Assembly: GCA_920105625.2 (NCBI GenBank)
Contig: OV050031.1
Span: forward strand, 4,133,501 to 4,197,500
Length of the DNA: 64,000 nucleotides
Source of the DNA: Clusia tigrina
Lineage: Eukaryota > Arthropoda > Insecta > Diptera > Clusiidae
Reading direction: 5' to 3'
Both the position numbers and the translations under genes were made by a program. Below the pieces are notes generated by a model, which saw only the letters and a list, made by a program, of their open reading frames with translations, did not search any database and was not told where the DNA came from. This document shows, in pieces, positions 36,401-42,634 of this stretch (the first letter of the stretch is position 1; the number at the start of each line of letters is the position of its first letter).

Positions 36401-37573
36401 AACTGAGAGTTAATGATAATAGGAAATTTATAATCGTCATTCTCATGATAGGAACCTTCGTATTGTAGGTTTCTGTTTGTCATTTATTGTAGCGTTTTGA
36501 ATCCATGCTCTCAAGGTATTCCCAGGATAGTTACCTAAAGCACCTTTGAGGGAGGTATGGATTGTGAGGAATTTTAGGCCGGCTAATTAAAATAAGTTAT
36601 ACCAAACTAAGTGAAGTGCTAGACTAAGAGACTTCTATTGAATTGAGATTTAATTGATTGCTCCGCTCTATTCATAAGATCCGAGAGCTTTTATAATAAT
36701 TGATGTTATAATTATTTATATTATTATGTATAAATTTATATGTCACTCATGTGTGACAATTTAAGTTAGAGAATAAGAGTATAAAAGGACAGTTATGTAT
36801 CATAAAACTATCTTCATCTTCATCAAGATCTACATTCACAAATCATAGCTAAGAAGTAATTGAATTCATGTGACTTTACCAAATCTTCTTCCACAAATAT
36901 AGCAGCACCTCCTTAGTGTTACAATTCAGAGTCCAAAGTGGATTTGGTGCAGCAGAAAACCCCTCCACAAGTATTTGAATAAACAATTCTCCTTGATTGT
37001 ATTGAAATTCTAAGCGAGACGTCAACAATTATTAAACATATTCCTGCTGGTTTTCTTATTTAAAATTCCACTGCTATTGCAAATAATTGAAAACAAAAAA
37101 CTTTTTATAATTTCACACAAATGCAAATAAATAATAAATTCCATCGTTTCTTTTTTTAATTAAACACACAAAGGTGCAAGGCAATCCAATTAGCAAACAA
37201 TGAGTAAAGTGAAAGAAACTGCGTAATGGAATCGTTTGTTTTGCTGCTCACTTGCACTCTTTGGAAAAACTATTTTAAGCCGCGACCCGGCAGAGCCAAG
37301 GCGCCACTTTTGCTCGCGACAGAGATGAGTGGGAAGGTGTAAAGTGCAACTGGAGGCGATGCACTGCTTTCAGCACTAACACTTCGGGGAAATATATGCC
37401 GCCATTTTTTTGATATTAATTTAATTAATTAAATACCAATTTATTTACATTCATTTACTTACCCTGTTATCATCATGGGGATGCAATTCCTTGAGCACTT
37501 TGCGAGGCGATTCTGCATTTGGCGCTGACAGCGAAAAATTTGCATTGCACAATTCTTCGCTTTGAAAATCCAT
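3639..37573 (-). CDS. tacc: Transforming acidic coiled-coil protein (whole gene, multi-exon)
   Basis: TACC proteins sit at centrosomes and spindles, where they recruit ch-TOG/Msps-type microtubule polymerases and are activated by Aurora A. I joined coding exons 37463-37573 (or 25811-26275), 20419-20671, 20291-20356, 17934-18011, 15293-17368, 7170-7558, 7024-7103, 6880-6948, 5193-5297, 4943-5104, 4713-4862 and 3639-3837. Every junction is GT/AG and the phases agree throughout. Predicted lengths are 1245 aa (distal start) and 1363 aa (proximal start), close to the size I recall for Drosophila D-TACC. Visible parts in the 1245-aa form: a low-complexity acidic, Ser/Thr-rich middle; TPPK repeats at about 584-727; an [12 protein letters not shown] motif at 884-895; and a continuous coiled coil from about 1030 to 1230 ending in the diagnostic [17 protein letters not shown]. 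The two starts imply at least two promoters. Family assignment is firm; unseen small exons in the 7.7-kb intron (7559-15292) cannot be excluded. Confidence 0.95.
4060..4660 (+). repeat. Minisatellite of about 60 bp in the last tacc intron
   Basis: About ten copies built on AAACTAAATGGGTATGGAGA, CCCATTTGGGTATGGAGATG and TTCTGTATAATGAAACT with length variants. It is the main content of the intron between the last two coding exons (3838-4712). Confidence 0.85.
4713..4862 (-). CDS. tacc: tacc exon 11, TACC domain coiled coil
   Basis: The acceptor ATTTTGCAG begins [20 protein letters not shown]; the exon ends KNHAMQQLE plus AA before GTAAGC. 150 nt, phase 2/2. It matches the KxNEExL...RYxxxKxHAxxxL pattern of the TACC domain. 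Confidence 0.92.
4943..5104 (-). CDS. tacc: tacc exon 10, TACC domain coiled coil
   Basis: The acceptor GCTTTCACAG begins [20 protein letters not shown], and the exon runs to [15 protein letters not shown] with donor GTAAGC. The phrase [18 protein letters not shown] across this exon and the next is the family signature (human proteins have ASFSDLHKRFEKQKE). 162 nt, phase 2/2. Confidence 0.92.
5193..5297 (-). CDS. tacc: tacc exon 9, TACC domain coiled coil
   Basis: The acceptor TATTTGCAG begins [20 protein letters not shown]; the exon ends [11 protein letters not shown] plus AA before GTAAGT. 105 nt, phase 2/2. Heptad-like spacing of Leu/Ile with charged residues is clear. Confidence 0.88.
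5755..6045 (+). repeat. Minisatellite of 23-24 bp in a tacc intron
   Basis: About twelve copies of TTGATCAAAGGTCAATTGCA CTC with variation (CAATCGCACTC). Lies in the intron 5298-6879. Confidence 0.85.
6419..6451 (+). repeat. (TA)n microsatellite
   Basis: An uninterrupted TA dinucleotide run of about 32 bp. Confidence 0.9.
6880..6948 (-). CDS. tacc: tacc exon 8, start of coiled coil
   Basis: The acceptor TTTAACAG begins [20 protein letters not shown]; the exon ends with GT before GTAAGT. The 69-nt exon is phase 2 at both ends. The first heptads of the TACC domain ([12 protein letters not shown]) begin here. An overlapping donor three bases earlier would put a stop in the next exon, so the chosen donor is the only workable one. 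Confidence 0.82.
7024..7103 (-). CDS. tacc: tacc exon 7
   Basis: The acceptor TCTCTTGCAG precedes [20 protein letters not shown]; the exon ends FENS plus AA before GTGAGT (phase 2). It links the DPLL exon to the coiled coil. Confidence 0.8.
7170..7558 (-). CDS. tacc: tacc exon 6, polar/Gln-rich with Aurora A motif
   Basis: The acceptor TTATTCCACAG starts [18 protein letters not shown]; the exon ends PEAQNSK in phase 0 before GTAAGT. It holds the DPLL motif (see 7458-7493), then a Gln/Leu stretch ([15 protein letters not shown]), an acidic EEDEQQ and a basic Lys-Pro region. Phase 1 in, phase 0 out. Confidence 0.9.
7458..7493 (-). other. tacc: Aurora A phosphorylation / clathrin-binding type motif [12 protein letters not shown]
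   Basis: Residues 884-895 of the 1245-aa form read [12 protein letters not shown]. From memory, this aligns with the human TACC3 motif around Ser558 (SLYLKFDPLL), the Aurora A site that creates a clathrin heavy chain binding surface, and with Drosophila D-TACC Ser863. The phospho-acceptor equivalent would be Ser886, with Arg884 at -2. The alignment is visible; phosphorylation in this organism is inferred. Confidence 0.85.
7620..9100. other. tacc intron sequence without recognised features
   Basis: Part of the 7.7-kb intron between the DPLL exon and the giant exon. Mostly unique AT-rich DNA, with a short duplication (ACAAAATCAAATGATTTATnAC) at 7690-7730. No exon supported. Confidence 0.4.
9125..9360 (+). 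repeat. Minisatellite of 21 bp
   Basis: About eleven copies of GGATCTACAGATGCCATCAC A and variants. Being 21 bp, both strands stay open. It lies next to the retroelement tandem at 9.56 kb. Confidence 0.85.
9560..10040 (-). mobile_element. Tandemly repeated retroelement-like RNase H tail
   Basis: The minus frame reads [20 protein letters not shown] then [34 protein letters not shown]. The first part resembles WVPAHxGIxGNExADELAR of RNase H with key residues replaced. Two close copies (about 9665-9760 and 9870-9965) and one diverged copy (about 9570-9660) are spaced about 210 bp apart, so the fragment was duplicated in place. Assignment as RNase H is moderate. Confidence 0.45.
10045..13550. 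other. tacc intron sequence; unique, GC-balanced block at 11.7-12.2 kb
   Basis: Holds the candidate peptide exon (11.26-11.44 kb), a GT microsatellite, and a CAA/CAG-rich block at 11790-12180 that on the minus strand ends in a good donor (ACTTT|GTAAGT near 11720). That block may be a non-coding leader exon for a short tacc isoform or the nested gene. Confidence 0.3.
11258..11439 (-). CDS. Candidate exon of a small secreted Cys-containing peptide, nested in a tacc intron
   Basis: The frame reads a hydrophobic signal-like segment ([17 protein letters not shown]), then [10 protein letters not shown] and a Cys-containing tail (CDCINDSLC ... [14 protein letters not shown]) and a stop. There is no ATG at its start: the codon is GTG. 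The bases before it are AAGGCGCAG, a possible splice acceptor, so an upstream exon ending in A would create a split ATG (A|TG). No upstream exon could be fixed; a weak donor (CCAA|GTGAAG) lies about 110 nt upstream. It may instead be a decayed gene that lost its ATG. The family is not recognised. The signal-peptide look and cysteines are visible; secretion is inferred. Confidence 0.35.
13555..13770 (+). mobile_element. SINE tail copy C with triplicated body
   Basis: Three tandem units of about 55-65 bp share TCTACCTAAATCTTCGTCTT, CGAGTCGAGGTCGTTAG and CTAGTACTCATT, then the terminal CACCCAAACCC...TTGCACAC seen in copies A and B. The tRNA head is absent. The body module has been amplified locally. 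Confidence 0.6.
13795..13995 (+). repeat. Three tandem units of about 62 bp
   Basis: Each has AAGGGnAAAnnAAAAATATTC, ATATAAGAnTATG and TGACAAATTCATGG. Immediately follows SINE copy C. Confidence 0.75.
14470..14498 (+). repeat. (CA)n microsatellite
   Basis: A run of about 13 CA dinucleotides. A comparable GT run lies at 10977-10991 and another at 56188-56210. Confidence 0.9.
15293..17368 (-). CDS. tacc: tacc exon 5, giant central exon (2076 nt)
   Basis: The acceptor TATATACAG begins the exon with [18 protein letters not shown]; it ends FESGAN plus one base before GTAAGT. The 692 codons have no internal stop and are acidic and rich in Ser, Thr, Pro and Asn, consistent with a disordered central region of TACC proteins. 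Many SP/TP dipeptides are potential proline-directed kinase sites. The repeat array at 15698-16127 lies inside. Phase is 1 at both ends. Long open frames on the other strand and in other minus frames here come from repeat units whose lengths are multiples of three; they are shadows. Confidence 0.92.
15698..16127 (-). repeat. tacc: Coding tandem repeat in tacc, about 21-22 residues x 6.5
   Basis: Six full units and one degenerate unit of the form [20 protein letters not shown] followed by EQ. Units are 22 residues (66 nt, ending GGDEQ) or 21 residues (63 nt, ending ADEH or ADEQ). The last unit has drifted to [20 protein letters not shown] and ADEH types alternate near the C-terminal end, which suggests duplication of a two-unit block. 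Each unit carries a basic KRR, a conserved F-x-V-S and a TPPK site. The DNA-level repeats are nearly identical, so expansion looks recent. Confidence 0.9.
17934..18011 (-). CDS. tacc: tacc exon 4 (78 nt, symmetric)
   Basis: The acceptor ATTTTACAG and donor GTACAT bound 78 nt reading [20 protein letters not shown] then RKNTQK. Phase 1 on both sides, so skipping keeps frame. Confidence 0.8.
18415..18560. repeat. Short inverted-repeat element (possible MITE, about 140 bp)
   Basis: CACCCTAAAAGTAG on the left and CTACTTTTCGGGTG on the right are imperfect inverted repeats about 100 bp apart, within a longer weakly matching arm. No coding capacity. Confidence 0.3.
18830..19050 (-). mobile_element. 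tRNA-derived SINE, full-length-like copy A
   Basis: Read on the minus strand it starts GCCACCCTCTGTGGTCTAGT, with a tRNA A-box-like TGGTCTAGTGG (tRNA-Glu style). It has a decayed B box (CATTTTCAAATCC), then a body with GAGTCGAAAGCC, CTAGTACTCATTCCCCC and TTGCACTC, and ends in an AT-rich (TAA)n-like tail at about 18830-18860. The 5' tRNA half, body and tail order is that of a Pol III SINE. Confidence 0.75.
19210..20250 (-). mobile_element. Non-LTR retrotransposon remnant with tandem RNase H pieces
   Basis: Minus frames read [20 protein letters not shown] then TRRGA, an RNase H stretch (family WVPGHxDIxGNxxAD), with the catalytic-region His changed to Tyr. Downstream (19230-19430) is [27 protein letters not shown], the zinc-knuckle end of ORF2. 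The RNase H part is repeated about four times in tandem between 19650 and 20200 in diverged copies of about 120-140 bp. Stops and shifts throughout show it is dead. Confidence 0.65.
20291..20356 (-). CDS. tacc: tacc exon 3 (66 nt, symmetric)
   Basis: The acceptor TTCTTGCAG and donor GTCAGT bound 66 nt that restore the split Gly and read [20 protein letters not shown]. Phase 1 at both ends means it can be skipped without a frameshift. Confidence 0.8.
20419..20671 (-). CDS. tacc: tacc shared exon 2
   Basis: The acceptor ATGCCACAG precedes [13 protein letters not shown]; the exon reads through a Thr-Pro/Ala-Pro stretch to an acidic segment ([19 protein letters not shown]) and ends YNNFV plus one base before a GTAAGC donor (phase 1). 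It receives either first exon in phase 0. An ATG lies in frame just upstream in the intron at 20680, so an unspliced transcript starting nearby could also begin translation here. Confidence 0.85.
21640..22690 (+). repeat. Diverged tandem segments of about 300 bp
   Basis: Recurrent landmarks in the same order: ACACCGACTTTTCAAATGGA or similar, ATCAAAAGATA, TCAAAGAGAAA, ATATAACnnAC, AAACGCTTCT. Clear at 22030-22150 and 22350-22450, partial at 21730 and 22605-22680. Probably an old local duplication that includes the inverted-repeat element. Confidence 0.45.
21832..22326. mobile_element. Element bounded by imperfect inverted repeats
   Basis: The left end has CCTAGTTTGCCAAAAGCACA CTTGAGC; the right end is the reverse complement of CCTAGTTTGCCACAAGCACA CTTGAGC. 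Both sit next to GTAGGTAG. The interior is about 430 bp with no recognisable protein. It could be a MITE or two oppositely placed copies of a retroelement 3' end. Confidence 0.45.
22925..23435 (-). mobile_element. Non-LTR retrotransposon 3' fragment
   Basis: The minus frame reads [20 protein letters not shown], then [36 protein letters not shown] (zinc-knuckle-like C-x2-C...H/C and CPAL...R...LG) typical of the end of ORF2 in R1/Jockey-type elements. It runs into a 3' tail ending in a (CCAA)n run near 22926-22941. The element is 5'-truncated, and its first zinc His is replaced (LIQFLCEC rather than HLLCEC). Confidence 0.75.
23860..24405 (+). pseudogene. Tc1/mariner-type transposase remnant, C-terminal half, frameshifted
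   Basis: One frame carries [20 protein letters not shown], matching the mariner HPPYSPDLAPSDxxLF block whose last Asp is the third catalytic acid. A shift to another frame near 24165 gives [20 protein letters not shown] and then [20 protein letters not shown] and a stop, typical of a mariner C-terminus. A downstream stretch ([14 protein letters not shown] frame) resembles mariner 3' sequence. The first two catalytic residues are not present in recognisable form. It sits in a tacc intron opposite the gene's direction and is dead. Confidence 0.7.
24435..24910 (+). repeat. Minisatellite of 20-24 bp, about 20 copies
   Basis: Units of the form AATAAGGACCGATGCAACTG with frequent point and length changes. 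It starts just after the mariner remnant. Confidence 0.85.
24915..25185 (+). repeat. Two direct repeats of about 130 bp
   Basis: Two near-identical copies share TTTTGGTAAAGAACCGAAGA, AACCTCATTAGACTGAAATC and AGGATACCAGTATCCTTGTC, the latter containing a short palindrome (GGATACCAGTATCC). Confidence 0.85.
25811..26275 (-). CDS. tacc: tacc alternative first coding exon B (proximal)
   Basis: The ATG at 26275 opens 155 codons beginning [18 protein letters not shown] and ending STPAE, followed by a GTATGT donor in phase 0, so it is an alternative to exon A. It is rich in Ser, Asn and Thr, with a Gly run and a run of short Ser repeats. It has an imperfect duplicated SPLSKSLPG / SPLSNSLIA segment. 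An acceptor-like site (CCTGCAG) near 26331 suggests the 5'UTR may be spliced to a further upstream non-coding exon. Confidence 0.8.
26276..27140 (-). promoter_or_regulatory. tacc: Putative proximal tacc promoter and 5' leader
   Basis: A GC-balanced region upstream of the exon B ATG with a (GACG)n-like tract on the minus strand near 26925-26945, CAA/CAG-rich runs near 27065-27085, and sequence resembling fly 5' leaders. A good acceptor (CTGCCTGCAG) at about 26331 would give a short exon-B leader. Transcription start unknown. Confidence 0.35.
27165..27660 (+). repeat. Irregular tandem repeat, units of about 50-96 bp
   Basis: Recurring TATTCGGGTTAAATGAGTA, GAATTTnGATTTTATATGGG and ATAAnAGAGGAT landmarks in six or so copies. 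Confidence 0.8.
28080..29860. other. Intron of the distal tacc isoform, no gene supported
   Basis: Contains a duplicated 45-bp segment (GTAAAGATCAAATGGGAATG TCATCA) at 28170 and 28250, and a unique, more GC-balanced block (28.55-29.42 kb) with only non-ATG frames. Confidence 0.35.
29875..30015 (+). mobile_element. tRNA-derived SINE, 5'-truncated copy B
   Basis: The plus strand has a perfect B box (GGTTCGAATCC), then AATGCTTCTTTCTAAACC, GGAGTTGAAAGCCTCAGTAG, TAGTACCCATTC and CCCTTGCATTC, colinear with copy A at 18.9 kb in the opposite orientation. The A box half is missing. It abuts the retroelement fragment at 30.03 kb. Confidence 0.75.
30030..30435 (-). mobile_element. Non-LTR retrotransposon ORF2 fragment (region before the reverse transcriptase core)
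   Basis: The minus frame starts [20 protein letters not shown] and continues with [20 protein letters not shown], then [20 protein letters not shown]. The WW...EI...R segment followed by the VNNDP region is typical of R1/Jockey-type elements between endonuclease and reverse transcriptase. A few codons appear deleted between NNDP and KKL. The reverse transcriptase catalytic core is absent. Confidence 0.7.
32174..32213. repeat. Perfect 17-bp hairpin with 6-nt loop
   Basis: TTTTGTTCGAGGGGTTT, loop ACTAGA, then the exact reverse complement. On either strand one arm is followed by U- or A-rich sequence, but no adjacent gene is seen. Confidence 0.8.
32316..32520. mobile_element. Hairpin MITE copy 1 (205 bp)
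   Basis: Same layout as the 34.1-kb copy: it ends with ATCACTATGTACC, has arms with GAATCCAGTACATTTGCAAT and its complement, and the same centre (CTGTCGCCAAACGCTCATTT). The left terminus (GATGCAGATGAC) has diverged more than the right. Confidence 0.7.
32790..33215 (+). repeat. Tandem duplication of about 210-225 bp
   Basis: Two diverged copies with matching ATATAGAACACATGA, GCATnGATTTAGCACTTT, CACTTCTGnTCA and TTTAATTAATTnCCTAT blocks. Confidence 0.65.
34108..34305. mobile_element. Hairpin MITE copy 2 (198 bp)
   Basis: Starts GGTGCACAGTGACGACAGAA and ends TTTGTCACTCTGCACC. The two arms of about 80 bp are imperfect reverse complements, both containing a TCCAGTACnTTT core, around a short centre with GTGTCGCCAAACACAAATTT. 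No coding capacity. Copy 1 lies at 32316-32520. No clear target duplication. Confidence 0.75.
34730..35360 (-). promoter_or_regulatory. Candidate non-coding first exon/promoter inside the first tacc intron
   Basis: A block of higher complexity and GC content than its flanks. On the minus strand it reads like a fly 5'UTR (CAA/CAG-rich, then GAAAATTGTGGTGTGAAAATT), followed by a possible donor near 34760. It lies between the two tacc starts, so it may be a leader exon for isoform B, but it could equally be an enhancer or conserved non-coding block. Confidence 0.2.
35945..36235 (-). mobile_element. Second tRNA-derived SINE-like element
   Basis: On the minus strand the right end reads GCAGTTAGTGTAGTTGTCTG (A-box-like) and, about 45 bp on, CAGGTTCGATTCCTGG (B box with its stem). 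A non-tRNA body follows toward 35950. The intact B-box stem and A/B spacing fit a tRNA head; the 3' boundary is a guess. Confidence 0.5.
37463..37573 (-). CDS. tacc: tacc alternative first coding exon A (distal)
   Basis: The ATG at 37573 opens 37 codons beginning [10 protein letters not shown] and ending HPHDDNR, followed by a GTAAGT donor. The exon ends in phase 0, matching the phase-0 acceptor at 20671. The first codons MDF are shared with alternative exon B although the rest differs. A short Ser-Pro-Arg stretch ([10 protein letters not shown]) lies in the middle. The intron that follows is about 16.8 kb for this isoform. Confidence 0.85.
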
Positions 37574-37850
37574 CACTATTTTAGTACTTAAATTTCCAAT
37601 GAACAACTTAAATAACTTTATCAGTTGGTAGCTCTATGCTTTGTAAATATTTGTTTATTTTCTTAACTCAATTTAATGAAATGTTTATATATATATTGCG
37701 GCAATTACTATAAGAATGCTCGGAAGCCCTTTTCTTTGCTTCAGTTACTATTCAATTTTTGCATGTGCACTGCCGCCAACATGACGTAGTGGAAAACGCC
37801 ACAATCCACTGCAAGTGTTGCCAGTGCCATCTGTGTGTGCTTTTCAATGG
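37574..37850 (-). promoter_or_regulatory. tacc: Putative distal tacc promoter and 5'UTR
   Basis: Sequence just upstream of the exon A ATG. On the minus strand it has CTGGCAACACTTG, loosely like the Drosophila core promoter Motif 1, and a nearby ACGTCA CRE-like hexamer around 37780-37825. Base composition is more balanced than the surrounding AT-rich DNA. This is inferred from position and motif resemblance only. Confidence 0.35.
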
Positions 37851-37859
37851 TGCATGGTT

Positions 37860-40680
37860 GCAAAATGACATGATTTAAATGAAAATAAATACTTAAAAGG
37901 GAGAATGTATTAATTATTCAATAAGAAATCTAGTTTTTGATAGAGAATATTATAAATTATGTATTTTCTTATTGTTTTATGCATTACTATTTTCATATTT
38001 TATCTCTTTCAATATACTCTATATAGTATTGTATGAAAATTGAAATCTTCTTATAATGAAACTACTCTCAAAGTTAGTAATGCCATTTTTATATATATAC
38101 TGAACATGAGAAAATCATTATGCGAAAAAAGCTTATGATATCGTTGCTGTAAGAGAAACTAACTTACGTAGAACAAAACAGTTTTAATGGAAAACTAAGA
38201 ATTGTATACGATTTCAATCTGACTGGATTGTTTCGGCTTTTGAATCTTGGAAAACACAATACTATTTTTTGGATTCCCTTGTTTATAATTTGCCTATGAT
38301 AATTATTAATAAAGACTTGATAGTTTGCATATTTGGAAGAAGTGTGACCTGTTGGATATATGTATACCATTTTCCAAACTTCAAAATATCTTTATTAAGG
38401 CGAATTTATAATAAAGGTGATGGAAGTTGAATTTCTTCCCTTGTGATCCGTCAAACATAAACAAAGTTTCAATAAGGTAATTATTCAATATAAACGAAGT
38501 TCATAGGAATGAACAAAAACCAATTTATAAGAACCAAATTGGTAAACCATTTAAACAAAATATGTATAATAATGAAATGGGCGCATTCATACTTCTTGCT
38601 TTTTAGTTTATATATCATACCTAGTCTACAAATGTTTTTTTAAAATGATATTTTACTAATGAGCAACGAATTTGTCGACCGTAACATGATCCTTTGCACC
38701 AGTAAATTTTGCAAAAGTTTATTTACTCGTTGGAACAATACAATTTTTCGTTTTCAAGAATATTCATTGCACGTCATAAACTTAATTCGCATATTATACA
38801 TTTTTTTTATTATTTATTTTTAATAAATCTCTCTGTGATTGTTTTTTTATTTTTTATATATTTATTTTATTTTCTTTTATTAAAATGAATTGAAATTAAA
38901 ATTATAACTAATGATATAAGCTCACTTGCCAGGGCGGTCGGCAGTGAAATTGATTTTTTGTTTTAGCACACATTTGATTTTGACAGTTCACCACAGAAGT
39001 ATTTGTTATGCATTCACCTTTAGAATTAGTTCACCGTTCTTCTAAGTATTTTTCGCTGCCAGCGTCTGTAGCGGCCCACCACGATTTTGAGTGGATTCAC
39101 CACGATTTTGAGTGGATTAAACACGATTTTCAGTGGATTCATGTACAAGGTCCGTCTGCTTTATTTCGCTGCTTTGCCGTTTGACGTTTAAGTTTCTTTA
39201 CTCTGTATACTCTGACAAGAACATTCTTGAAGTGTGTGGTGAATTAGTCGTGACTTACAGGAAGTGCCAATAAGAAGAAGAAGAGTTACTCGATAACTTT
39301 TTCCACACAAAAGTCTGTCCTATCCTCGATAGGGTGGCGAATCGAATGCGCCTAATGTACAATAACCGAAATATGTTTTGCGAGATTCATGTCATCCATT
39401 TCATATCCCTGAGGCGCGATTCATAGAACTTTTTCGGCTAAATAAAGACGCTTGCATTCATCTTTTAGAAAAAATAAGTCAAACATTTTAACCACCAAGT
39501 TGAAGTCAACATGTTGACTTAATGAACTGTTGATTCATTGCATTTGCTCAACTGTTGAGTTCCTTTGGGTGCCCCTAAGGCCAGCATTTATGCTCAAACT
39601 TGTTTAACTCGGATATACTTTCTCAAATTTGTCATGCCCTCCTTGGTGTGTTTAAAAAAAATCCTCTTTAACAATTGAATGAATTTTAGATTTTATTTAA
39701 AAAAATATTTTATTGCTCTTTATTGATTTTTTCATTGAAAGATGTTTTGTTTTCAATTCTATTCAAATTGTTTGAGTGGTAATATTAATTTTTAGAGTAG
39801 CGTTCAATTTTGCACATATTTATTAATTGGTTTTGACTACTTTACAAAGGTACGTATTTTTTTAAAGCAGAATTTGTGGAATTTTCTTGTTAATACAACA
39901 AATTTGTTTGTATAAATTAGTTTATATATTAATGTACACTTCTGGTACCCTACACTCACAGAAGAATTACTTTCAAGAAACAGCCATTAAAATTGTTTAT
40001 TATGATTACTTTAAAATGAAATTTAGTATCTATTTAGATTGAGTGCACAACTGGAAGTTAGTGATAAGTAGTCGTATTAGCTGGCTGTAGGGTGTGCAAA
40101 ACTTGTGCGCGGCTGCGTGAGATTCCCTTTACAATAGTTCTGCAGCTGCTCTTCGAACTGAAAGTGTCTTTTGTGGTTTGTTATTATTAAATATTTAAAC
40201 AAATAATTTTTAGCTCTGATTACTTAATTTATACGAGTATGTTGAATATGTTTATAATTAAAATTAGCTGAGGAAACTCTTAATTATTTTTATTAGTTTT
40301 TCACATTTTCTGTAGTTTTTTTTATTTCCTTTTTTTTTGTTTTATTTAAAACGAGCGTCTTTTTCAGTGTATTTTTAATATTAAATTTCTAATTTTTTCT
40401 ACTTACAATTAATTTCTTTTTTTTTGTTTGTTTGTTTAGTTTTGCTTACGTCACTTCCAAAGTAATTGATTTTGTGTATTTTTCTATATAGGAAATAATT
40501 GTTAAAATTTCTATATTGGAGGAATCAACTCGGCGCTTTTCCAGAAAACACGAGCTCCATCGTACTAAAGATTATATAACAAGTTGAGCGAGTACTGTCG
40601 TCAAATCAATTAAAATCTTAACTTATGCATTCATTTGTGTCGTTCAGTGCCTTTATTCCTCGAATATTTAAACATGTTTC
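37860..40680. other. Intergenic AT-rich DNA upstream of tacc
   Basis: No gene supported. Long T/A tracts (38800-38890, 40320-40430) and the small 22-bp repeat at 39.1 kb. Confidence 0.4.
39070..39140 (+). repeat. Three tandem 22-bp units
   Basis: ACCACGATTTTGAGTGGATT repeated three times, the last with CAGTGG. Each unit contains a small internal inverted match (CCAC...GTGG). Confidence 0.75.
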
Positions 40681-40684
40681 CAGA

Positions 40685-40810
40685 TCCTCCTCTGAGCTTA
40701 TTCAACGGAAGCTTTTTGTAGGAAGGCTGCTGGAGAAATTACTGGACTTTCATCCTCTGAGCTTATTCAACAGAAGCTTTTTGTAGGAAGGCTGCTGGAG
40801 ATTTTAGTGG
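40685..40810 (+). repeat. Two tandem copies of about 62 bp
   Basis: TCCTCTGAGCTTATTCAACG and GCTTTTTGTAGGAAGGCTGC repeat with one or two changes. May belong to an unrecognised element. Confidence 0.8.
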
Positions 40811-41029
40811 ACTTGCCTTATCAGATCAGGGGAGTTATAAAGTATCTGTTCTAACCTAAACTTTCTCGAAGAAATTTTACCAATCTTGAGCGTACTTATG
40901 TGAGTATCCTTAAGAGGGTCACCCCAAAAAACCTTCTGGGCTTTAGAATCAAGTATGAAAGAATCCAAAAAGCTTAACTGTATCGAAGATGGTATATATA
41001 CTAAAGTTTGGCACATACTACTACATATC

Positions 41030-41998
41030 ATATACGATCGATACTACTATCATATCCAATCGAGTCTTATATCATATACGATCTAGATTACTATCATATA
41101 CGACCGAGACTACCATCATATATAAGCGAGATTACTATCATATGCGATCGAGAATACTATCATATACGATCGAGACTACTGTCATATACGATTGAGACTA
41201 CTATCATATCCATTCGAGTCTTATATCATATACGATCTAGATTACTATCATATACGACCGAGACTACCATCATATATAAGCGAGATTACTATCATATGCG
41301 ATCGAGAATACTATCATATACGATCGAGACTACTGTCATATACGATTGAGACTACTATCATATCCATTCGAGTGTATTATCAGATCCGATCGATGGTACT
41401 ATCATATACGACCGAGACTTCTATCATATTCAATCGAGACTACTATCATATACGATCGAGACTACTATTAAATACGATCGAAGCTACTATCGTATACAAT
41501 CGAGAATACTATCATATACGACCGAGACTGCTTTCATATCTAATCGAGTCTGTTGTCATATACGACCGAGGCTACTATCAAATACGACCGAGATTTCCAT
41601 CATTTATGAGCGAGATTACAATCATATACGACCGAGACTACTATCATATATGAGCGAGATTACTATCATATGCGATCGGGACTACTATCACATACGACCG
41701 AGATTACTATCATATCTAATCGAGTCTGTTATCATATACGATCTAGATTACTATCATATTCAATCGAGACTACTATCATATACGATCGAAGCTACTATCA
41801 TATTCAATCGAGTCTGTTATCATATACGATCGTGATTACTATTATATACGATCTAGATTACTATTATATACAATCGAAACTAGTATCATATACGACCGAG
41901 ACTACTATCATCTTCAATCGAGACTACTATCAAATCCAATCGATTCTACTATCATATCCAATCGAGTCTGTTATCATATACAATCGAGACTACGGAGC
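41030..41998 (+). repeat. 22-bp satellite array, about 44 copies, with 154-bp higher-order period
   Basis: Monomer of the form ACTACTATCATATACGATCG AG. The variant CGAGTCTTATATCA recurs at 41061 and 41215 and its derivative at 41369, exactly 154 bp (7 monomers) apart, showing a higher-order repeat in the first third. Spurious open frames arise because 3 x 22 bp contains no stop in that frame. Confidence 0.9.
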
Positions 41999-42634
41999 TT
42001 TTACAGTGTAGTTATGTGCCGACTGCAGTTTGGAGCTTTGAGCATAATCAATCTAAACTACAACCTCCGAATACGCTTTTTCTGACAAGGATCGATTTAT
42101 TTGTACAGAGTTTCCTGCTCCAAAATGCAGTCCAACTATTTTTCTAGCAGCCCCAGCTAATTTCTAGCGAACAGTTTGTATACTACGAGTACCCACCTCC
42201 AAAGTTTGAGCATATTTAAAAAGTATGTTGGTGTAAAAGCTACTACATTACTGCATCCTTTACTTCCGGAGGAAGAAATTCGGTGCATTTTAGGACTTCG
42301 ACGGTGCTTATAGTAAACTGTTTTTTCTTTAGTTTGGTAGTTATTTTGTGTGTCTTGGTTTTAATTTAAGTATCTACTTCTATGTACCTAAATAATAAAG
42401 AGTGTATAAACCCGTGTTAAGGCTCAATAGAAGCTTCCGAAGATGTTTTGTAGGAGTCGGTATTTGTAAATACTTGAGTGGTTAAAATGGCGTTTGTCTA
42501 AGAAGAAAAGCTTTGTCTGAAAAGTGTAAAACCCCGTTATATAGCGACTTGTAAAAGCTCTGCAAAGTTCAGACCCATATTTTAGTTTAGAATACACGTA
42601 GTTGTCTAATGTACAATTAGTCATAGTTTTGGAT

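Noticed and set aside
41030..41998. Possible CRISPR array
   Set aside because: Repeats are contiguous without unique spacers and the genome is eukaryotic.
41008..42011. Long plus-strand open frames with YYHIRSRLLSYT-like repeats
   Set aside because: Pure translation of the 22-bp satellite; no start context, no domain, frame open only because of the repeat period.
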